From Eubacteriales Family XIII. Incertae Sedis bacterium (GTDB lineage Bacteria > Bacillota_A > Clostridia > Peptostreptococcales > Anaerovoracaceae), in NCBI GenBank assembly GCA_031280075.1, contig JAITHG010000313.1:1-11352 (forward strand): 11,352 nt of DNA, in the 5' to 3' direction. A program made the translations under genes and the position numbers. Shown here in pieces: positions 7,077 through 11,352 of this stretch. The notes beneath the pieces were generated by a model that was given only the letters and a program-made list of their open reading frames with translations, was not told the DNA's origin and made no database searches. Position 1 is the stretch's first letter. Each line of letters opens with the position of its first letter.

Positions 7077-7122
7077 TGCTCCTGCTTTGGGTGTTCTTCG
7101 AAGCAGGGCAGGCAACCGGTTG
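7077..7122 (+). promoter_or_regulatory. structured 5' leader of rubrerythrin
   Basis: TGC(T)CCTGCTT (7077-7087) pairs with AAGCAGGGCA (7101-7110), giving a 10-bp stem with one bulged T and a 13-base loop, right at the predicted 5' end of the mRNA. A perfect 10-bp palindrome CAACCGGTTG follows at 7113-7122. The first may stabilise the transcript, the second may be an operator; neither matches a regulator site I can name. Confidence 0.4.
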
Positions 7123-7152
7123 TAGTCAGACATTTACGATGGGGAGGGAAAC

Positions 7153-7689
7153 ATGCCAGAACTTAAAGGAAGCAAGACATTCGAAAATCTCAAGACGGCG
7201 TTCGGAGGCGAATCGGAGGCGCGAAACAAGTACACTTTCTACGCTTCGCAGGCTCGCAAGGACGGCTACGTGCAGATCGCGAAGTTTTTCGAGGAGACGG
7301 CGGCAAACGAGAAGGAGCACGCCGAGCTGTGGTTCAAATATTTTCACGGTATTGCAGACACCGTGACGAACCTGCAGGACGCTGCGGACGGCGAGAACTA
7401 CGAGTGGACGACTCTGTACAAGGAATTTGCCGAAGTGGCGCGGCAGGAGGGCTTCACAGAGATCGCCATCCAGATGGAAAACGTCGCAAAAGTCGAGGCG
7501 GAGCACGAGAAGCGCTACCTCAAGCTGAAGAAGAACATCGAGACGGGCGAAGTGTTCAAGCGCGACAAGCCTGTCAAATGGCAGTGCAGCAACTGCGGGT
7601 TCATCTACGAAGGGCTGGAGGCAGTCGCTGAGTGTCCGGCATGCAAGCACGCAAAGGCATACTTCCAGCTCATGGAGGAGAATTTCTGA
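7153..7689 (+). CDS. rbr: rubrerythrin
   Basis: Rubrerythrin is a cytoplasmic non-heme diiron peroxidase that reduces hydrogen peroxide in anaerobes using electrons from rubredoxin or NADH-linked partners. The 178 residues show the classical two-domain order. The N-terminal ferritin-like four-helix domain has Glu20 in GESEARNKY and the two ExxH motifs Glu53-Lys-Glu-His56 and Glu115-Ala-Glu-His118. The C-terminal rubredoxin-like domain has Cys145-x-x-Cys148 and Cys161-x-x-Cys164, the four ligands of a mononuclear iron. Length and order match the Desulfovibrio type. The ATG follows GGGGAGGG by 4 bases. It is a single-gene unit with its own promoter and a strong hairpin after it. Direct repeats and palindromes upstream suggest specific regulation, perhaps by oxidative stress. 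Confidence 0.96.
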   Translation: MPELKGSKTFENLKTAFGGESEARNKYTFYASQARKDGYVQIAKFFEETAANEKEHAELWFKYFHGIADTVTNLQDAADGENYEWTTLYKEFAEVARQEGFTEIAIQMENVAKVEAEHEKRYLKLKKNIETGEVFKRDKPVKWQCSNCGFIYEGLEAVAECPACKHAKAYFQLMEENF

Positions 7690-7734
7690 CGACCTAGGCC
7701 ATGCGCAGTGCAAGCAGAGGCAACAACGGGACAA

Positions 7735-7769
7735 CAAAGGCAGCCGGGCAAGCAGCGCGGCTGCCTTTG
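7735..7769 (+). terminator. strong hairpin after rubrerythrin, likely terminator
   Basis: CAAAGGCAGCCG (7735-7746) and CGGCTGCCTTTG (7758-7769) form a perfect 12-bp stem with an 11-base loop, 45 bases past the rubrerythrin stop. The T-run is short: three T inside the stem, three more just after. The stem length and position favour termination. Confidence 0.65.
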
Positions 7770-7792
7770 CAATTTGGCTGACAACAAATTGC
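7769..7792. repeat. second inverted repeat abutting the terminator
   Basis: GCAATTTG (7769-7776) and CAAATTGC (7785-7792) form a perfect 8-bp inverted repeat around an 8-base loop. It shares one base with the stem of the preceding hairpin, so the two would stack or compete in RNA. It may support termination or 3' end stability. Confidence 0.45.
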
Positions 7793-7941
7793 ATTGGGAG
7801 CGCTTCCGAGCTTCCTGTTTAGCTGCCGGAGCAATAAGTACCTATCGAATCTTCCACGCCGGAGCTTTTCCGCACTGAAAGAGCATTAGATTACCATTCA
7901 AGGGCAAACGGGGCGATTTTTACAACTGATCCATTCCATAA

Positions 7942-7987
7942 TTGAACATTTCAAGCCAATGACGCGGGAATGCAAAAAGGCTATATT
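7942..7987 (+). promoter_or_regulatory. predicted gldA-dhaKL promoter with upstream inverted repeat
   Basis: ATGACG (7959-7964, 4/6) and TATATT (7982-7987, 5/6) lie 17 bp apart. Just upstream, TTGAA CAT TTCAA (7942-7954) is a perfect inverted repeat ending 4 bases before the -35 box, a plausible site for a regulator. The predicted start is near 7994. Confidence 0.45.
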
Positions 7988-8104
7988 TATTACAACGGCA
8001 ACTCAATACAGGATGTCGTCGTCGGAGTCTATTCAGGGCTCTGCCCACGTATTTCTGGAAATGGTCTTGCTGATTGCGACAGACAGAATGGAGCGGAAGA
8101 GAAG

Positions 8105-9247
8105 ATGAGAAGAGCGTTGATTTGCCCAACAAAATATGTGCAAGGCGAAAAGGAGCTGCTGAACTTGGGGTACTTCATAAGTACCTTTGGCAGTTCTGCA
8201 TTGCTGATCGCGCACCCGGACGATGTCGCCCGCGTGCAGGCATCGCTGGCTGCGACTGCCGAGCGGTTTGGCGTTACATTCACGGAGAGCGGCTTCTGCG
8301 GGGAGTGTTCCCGTCAGGAGGTGGCGAGGCTCAAGGCGCTCGCCTCGGAAATGGGCTGCGACTGCACGGTCGGGCTCGGTGGCGGGAAAGCGATCGACAC
8401 CGCCAAGTGCGTCGCAGAGGGCGAAGCGCTGATCATTGTCCCGACCATCGCCGCTACGGATGCACCGACGAGCCATTCCGCCGTGCTGTACACACCCGAC
8501 GGGCAATTTGATGACTACGCGTATTTCAAGCAGAGCCCCAGCGTCGTCCTCGTGGATACGGAGATCATAGCCAAGGCACCGACGCGCTTCCTCGTATCGG
8601 GCATGGGGGATGCGCTCTCCACCTACTTCGAGGCGCGCGCAACGGCGAGGGCATCCGCCCATGTAAACGCCGGACTGCCGTGCGGGTTCCGGGAAGGTGC
8701 TGCGCCCCCGGCGATGCCGACGATGGCGGCGCTCGCCCTGGCAGAGCTCTGCTACAGGACACTGCTGGAGGACGGATCGAAAGCTAAGGAGGCGTGTGAC
8801 AGAGACGTAGTAACACCCGCGCTCGAGAACATCGTAGAGGCGAACATCCTACTGTCCGGGCTGGGCTTTGAGAGCGGCGGGCTTGCCGCCGCCCATGCCA
8901 TCCACGATGGGCTGACAATCCTAGAAGGGACGCACCGTTTCTTCCACGGAGAGAAGGTTGCCTTTGGGACGCTGGCACACCTCGTGCTAGAAAACGCGCC
9001 GCAGACGGAGATCACACAGGTGCTGGACTTCTGCTGCGCCGTCGGTCTGCCGGTCTGCCTCGCGGATATCGGCGTGGACAGCCTCTCGGATGCGGAGCTG
9101 GCGGCGGTCGCGGCGAAGTCCTGCATCCCGGAGGAATCGGTACACGCCATGCCCTTCCCGGTCACGGAGGCATCGGTCGCGGCAGCCATCGCTACTGCGG
9201 ATGCCCTCGGGCGCGCCTACAAGGACGGGGTAGGGCAGAGCAGGTGA
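8105..9247 (+). CDS. gldA: glycerol dehydrogenase (NAD-dependent, zinc type)
   Basis: GldA oxidises glycerol to dihydroxyacetone with NAD in the cytoplasm, the first step of the oxidative branch of anaerobic glycerol use. The 380-residue protein has the iron/zinc alcohol dehydrogenase family nucleotide site GLGGGKAIDTAK (90-101) and PTIAATDAPTS (113-123). The metal ligands are expected at Asp169 (GMGDALSTYFEA), His264 (AAAHAIHDG) and His281 (FFHGEKVAFG), as in Bacillus GlyDH. ATG 8105 begins MRRALICPTKYVQG, the usual GldA N-terminus, with a purine-rich site (GGAAGAGAAG) upstream; the open frame to 7970 adds 45 residues without family resemblance. It is followed after 13 bp by dhaK, so one operon is likely. 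The substrate could be a related polyol, but the dhaKL neighbours favour glycerol. Confidence 0.93.
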   Translation: MRRALICPTKYVQGEKELLNLGYFISTFGSSALLIAHPDDVARVQASLAATAERFGVTFTESGFCGECSRQEVARLKALASEMGCDCTVGLGGGKAIDTAKCVAEGEALIIVPTIAATDAPTSHSAVLYTPDGQFDDYAYFKQSPSVVLVDTEIIAKAPTRFLVSGMGDALSTYFEARATARASAHVNAGLPCGFREGAAPPAMPTMAALALAELCYRTLLEDGSKAKEACDRDVVTPALENIVEANILLSGLGFESGGLAAAHAIHDGLTILEGTHRFFHGEKVAFGTLAHLVLENAPQTEITQVLDFCCAVGLPVCLADIGVDSLSDAELAAVAAKSCIPEESVHAMPFPVTEASVAAAIATADALGRAYKDGVGQSR

Positions 9248-9260
9248 AGGAGGCAAGGCA

Positions 9261-10247
9261 ATGAAGAAAATCATCAATGACATAAGCAGCGTCGCAGACG
9301 ACATGGCGCGGGGCATCGCCCGGGCGCACCCTGCCCTGCAGCTCGACGAGCGGTACCGCATCGTGTACCGAGAGCCGTCGGATGGCAAGGTCTCCCTCGT
9401 CTCCGGTGGGGGCAGCGGGCACGAGCCGGCTCATGCTGGCTTCGTCGGCGAAGGGATGCTGACTGCCGCCGTCTGCGGTGACGTGTTCGCATCCCCGTCT
9501 TCCGTGCAGGTGTACAATGCGCTCGTCCGGACGCAGACCCCAAAGGGCACGCTGTTGATCATCAAAAACTACTCCGGCGACTGCATGAATTTCGACGCGG
9601 CGGCAGACATGGCGGCAGACGACGGCATCGTCACAGAGCGGGTCTATGTGAACGACGACATCGCGGTGGAGGACAGCCTCTACACCGTGGGACGCCGTGG
9701 TGTCGCGGGCACGCTCTTCGTGCACAAAGTGGCAGGAGCCGCAGCGGCGGAAGGCCGGGATCTGCCGGATGTCAAGCGCGTCGCCGAGCAGGCGATCCAC
9801 TCCGTGCGATCCATCGGGCTTGCCCTCACCTCCTGCACAGTGCCAGCCAAGGGCAGCCCTACCTTCGCCCTCGGCGAGGGTGAAGTCGAGTTTGGGGTCG
9901 GTATCCATGGCGAACCGGGCGTGGAGAGGCAGACTCTGCGCACTTCTCGGGACTATGCGGCGGACATGACCGGTCGGATTGCGGCAGAGCTGAATCTCGG
10001 CGCAGGAGACGAGATCGCCCTGATGGTCAACGGGCTGGGCGGCACTCCGCTGATGGAGCTTTACATCCAATACGCGGATGTGGCGGACGCGCTCTGTCAG
10101 ACGGGGGCAACCATCTACAGACCTTTCGTGGGCAACTATATGACTGCCTTGGACATGGCGGGCTTTTCCGTTACCGTCATGAAGTTGGACGAAGAACTGA
10201 AGCAGTTGCTCGACGCGCCTGCCTCCACGTCGGCATGGCACCTATGA
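9261..10247 (+). CDS. dhaK: dihydroxyacetone kinase, substrate-binding subunit DhaK
   Basis: DhaK binds dihydroxyacetone covalently through a histidine and presents it for phosphorylation with the nucleotide-binding subunit DhaL. The 328 residues show GGGSGHEPAHAGFVG (49-63, with active-site His54) and GIHGEPG (214-220) with His216, the residue that forms the hemiaminal with the substrate. The ATG at 9261 follows AAGGAGG with good spacing, 13 bp after gldA. Length and motifs match the stand-alone DhaK of the PTS-type systems more than the fused ATP-dependent DhaKL. Paralogues acting on other ketoses such as erythrulose exist in this family, so the exact substrate is inferred from gldA. Confidence 0.93.
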   Translation: MKKIINDISSVADDMARGIARAHPALQLDERYRIVYREPSDGKVSLVSGGGSGHEPAHAGFVGEGMLTAAVCGDVFASPSSVQVYNALVRTQTPKGTLLIIKNYSGDCMNFDAAADMAADDGIVTERVYVNDDIAVEDSLYTVGRRGVAGTLFVHKVAGAAAAEGRDLPDVKRVAEQAIHSVRSIGLALTSCTVPAKGSPTFALGEGEVEFGVGIHGEPGVERQTLRTSRDYAADMTGRIAAELNLGAGDEIALMVNGLGGTPLMELYIQYADVADALCQTGATIYRPFVGNYMTALDMAGFSVTVMKLDEELKQLLDAPASTSAWHL

Positions 10248-10274
10248 GCGGGAGGCAGCGAAGGAGAGGGCACG

Positions 10275-10904
10275 ATGTGCATAACAGTCAGTGATGTCAA
10301 GGAGACCGTGCGCAGGCTCTGCGAGACGGTCATCGCAAACGAAGTGCATTTTTGCGAGCTCGACTCCGTCGCGGGCGACGGGGATTTCGGGATGTCCCTC
10401 TCGAAAGGGTTCACGGAGGTGCTCGCACAGATAGACACCATGGATGACAGCAGTTTCTTCCCGCTCCTGCGCGGCTGCTCAATGATCCTCTACGAACATT
10501 GCGGAGGCGCGTCCGGACCGATCTGGGGTTCGGGTTTCGGGGCGGCGGCGGCGACAAAGGGACAGGACAGTCTGTCCACTGCAGACATCGCCCGCATGTT
10601 CGCGCAGGCGGTCGACGCCATCCAGAAACGGGGCGGTGCGAAGCGCGGGGACAAGACACTGCTGGATGCCCTCATCCCTGCCACGGATGCCCTGCGGGCA
10701 GCTGCAGAAAATGGGCAGACGGTACAGGAAGCCTTTGGGCAGGCGGCAATGGAGGCAGAAAAAGGCGCAGAGGAGACAAAGGACATGGTGGCTTCCAAGG
10801 GGCGTGCCTCCTACCTCGGCGAACGCAGTCTCGGCAGCCCCGACGCGGGCGCGGCGGCGGTCGCGTTGCTGTTCAAGGTGCTGCTGACCACTCGTCAAGC
10901 ATAG
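10275..10904 (+). CDS. dhaL: dihydroxyacetone kinase, nucleotide-binding subunit DhaL
   Basis: DhaL carries the ADP/ATP-magnesium site that phosphorylates the sugar held by DhaK. The 209 residues show LDSVAGDGDFG (29-39) with Asp30, Asp35 and Asp37 at the metal-binding positions, GGASGP (77-82), GDKTLLD (125-131) and ASYLGERSLGSPDAGA (178-193). The metal motif reads GDGDFG, where the PTS-dependent Escherichia coli DhaL has GDADHG; GDGD is also found in ATP-dependent kinases. The start follows GGAG with 8-base spacing, 27 bp after dhaK. The expected third PTS gene, dhaM, is not next: the following gene is on the other strand. Whether ATP or a distant DhaM supplies the phosphate cannot be settled here. 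Confidence 0.92.
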   Translation: MCITVSDVKETVRRLCETVIANEVHFCELDSVAGDGDFGMSLSKGFTEVLAQIDTMDDSSFFPLLRGCSMILYEHCGGASGPIWGSGFGAAAATKGQDSLSTADIARMFAQAVDAIQKRGGAKRGDKTLLDALIPATDALRAAAENGQTVQEAFGQAAMEAEKGAEETKDMVASKGRASYLGERSLGSPDAGAAAVALLFKVLLTTRQA

Positions 10905-10950
10905 AACCTGACAGTTTTCTGTTACCACAGAGGATGTATGATGCGTGCCC

Positions 10951-11352
10951 TCATCCGATGAACTCGCGCAGGATGGAGTCGCCGGGGATGGCGGCTTCGT
11001 TCTTTTCGTCCATCAATCGGTAGAAGGCGAGGAAGTCCAGCAGGCGAACCGCGTCCGCGTGCGCTGGGCTGCTTTCGGGGATGGCTGCGAGCGCGGTCTC
11101 CGCATGGCGTTTCAGGATGGGCAGCTCATACAGCAGGGCGGAGTTGAACACCATGTCCGCTTCTCCGCAGTACGGAAACACGTAGACGTGTTCGCCCTGC
11201 CGCACCTTCTGCCAGTCCTCGATCGTGCGCTCCACGGCGTGCCCGCGCGTGCGCACATCGCGCAGGATGCGCCGGATGAGGCGGATATCCGTCGTCGGGA
11301 TGCGGTTGTGGTCGTCGAGGCCCAGCTGTGTCAGCGGGCTGATGTAGACACG
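10951..11352 (-). CDS. nucleoside (uridine) kinase family protein, C-terminal part
   Basis: The frame is open from the right edge (11352) to a TGA at 10951-10953, giving the last 133 residues. It reads SPLTQLGLDDHNRI, then IRRILRDVRTRGHAVERTI, and later FPYCGEADMVFNSALLYELPIL. This is the C-terminal half of the long uridine kinase/phosphoribulokinase-like nucleoside kinases of Firmicutes, which usually run to about 550 residues with an N-terminal TGS-like region. The ATP P-loop would lie outside the window. These kinases are assigned to nucleoside salvage, but substrates are poorly tested. The GTG at 11254-11256 is internal, not a start. The gene converges on dhaL with 46 bp between them and no strong terminator. 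Confidence 0.85.
   Translation of the reverse strand, partial: RVYISPLTQLGLDDHNRIPTTDIRLIRRILRDVRTRGHAVERTIEDWQKVRQGEHVYVFPYCGEADMVFNSALLYELPILKRHAETALAAIPESSPAHADAVRLLDFLAFYRLMDEKNEAAIPGDSILREFIG

Larger units (their letters stand above)
7690..8104. other. intergenic region between rubrerythrin and gldA
   Basis: No gene is supported in these 415 bases. The first 100 bases hold two adjacent hairpins (7735-7769 and 7769-7792). The middle (about 7800-7940) shows nothing I can interpret. The right part carries a predicted promoter (7959-7987), a small inverted repeat (7942-7954) and a leader of about 110 bases for gldA. The gldA frame stays open up to 7970, but that extension does not resemble the glycerol dehydrogenase family. 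Confidence 0.5.

Noticed and set aside
7126..7794. Minus-strand open frame of 222 codons opposite rubrerythrin
   Set aside because: Antisense shadow of rubrerythrin, Leu-rich through codon complementarity, and it runs through the terminator.
7970..8104. N-terminal extension of gldA
   Set aside because: The added residues do not resemble the family, and the predicted promoter -10 box lies inside the extension.
9192..10241. Minus-strand open frame of 349 codons opposite dhaK
   Set aside because: It is antisense to a clear DhaK and shows no motif of its own.
10908..10921. Small stem-loop TGACAG-TTTT-CTGTTA after dhaL as a terminator
   Set aside because: Only six weak pairs including a G-U, and no T-run follows on either strand.

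Overview
The window is a GC-rich, densely packed stretch of bacterial chromosome. The gene set suggests an anaerobe of the Firmicutes type. It has rubrerythrin, a Bacillus-type PurF (11-residue propeptide plus Fe-S cysteines), a Bacillus-type pyrG leader, fermentative glycerol genes and strong GGAGG-like ribosome binding sites. A Negativicutes/Selenomonas-like source would fit the high GC, but this is inference and nothing here proves it.

Layout, left to right. (1) The 3' part of larE (+, 1-824, cut by the left edge) converges on a small stand-alone Hpt phosphotransfer protein (-, 858-1208). (2) A 316-bp gap leads to an orphan URO-D-superfamily gene (-, 1525-2559) with its own promoter. (3) pyrG and purF (-, 5818 to 2773) form a two-gene unit whose coding regions overlap by 11 bp. 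Upstream of pyrG lies a compact leader: an extended -10 promoter, a GGGC transcription start and, immediately after it, a terminator whose 5' strand carries six consecutive C. This matches the CTP-sensed reiterative-transcription attenuator known from Bacillus subtilis pyrG. (4) A signal-peptide, low-complexity, C-terminally membrane-anchored protein (-, 6012-6860) and rubrerythrin (+, 7153-7689) are divergently transcribed from a regulatory region holding a 28-bp direct repeat (period 36 bp) and several palindromes. (5) After a strong hairpin and a 415-bp gap comes a glycerol operon, gldA-dhaK-dhaL (+, 8105-10904), with no dhaM beside it. (6) The right edge cuts a nucleoside (uridine) kinase family gene read from the minus strand (10951-11352).

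How the genes work together. GldA oxidises glycerol to dihydroxyacetone, and DhaK/DhaL would phosphorylate it to enter glycolysis. PyrG makes CTP and PurF commits PRPP to purine synthesis. Their overlap suggests that a CTP-responsive leader sets the level of both. Rubrerythrin protects against peroxide. The other genes (larE, hpt, URO-D, surface protein, nucleoside kinase) have no evident functional link to their neighbours. I see no tRNA, rRNA, CRISPR array, insertion sequence or phage gene. The standout observation is the pyrG leader.
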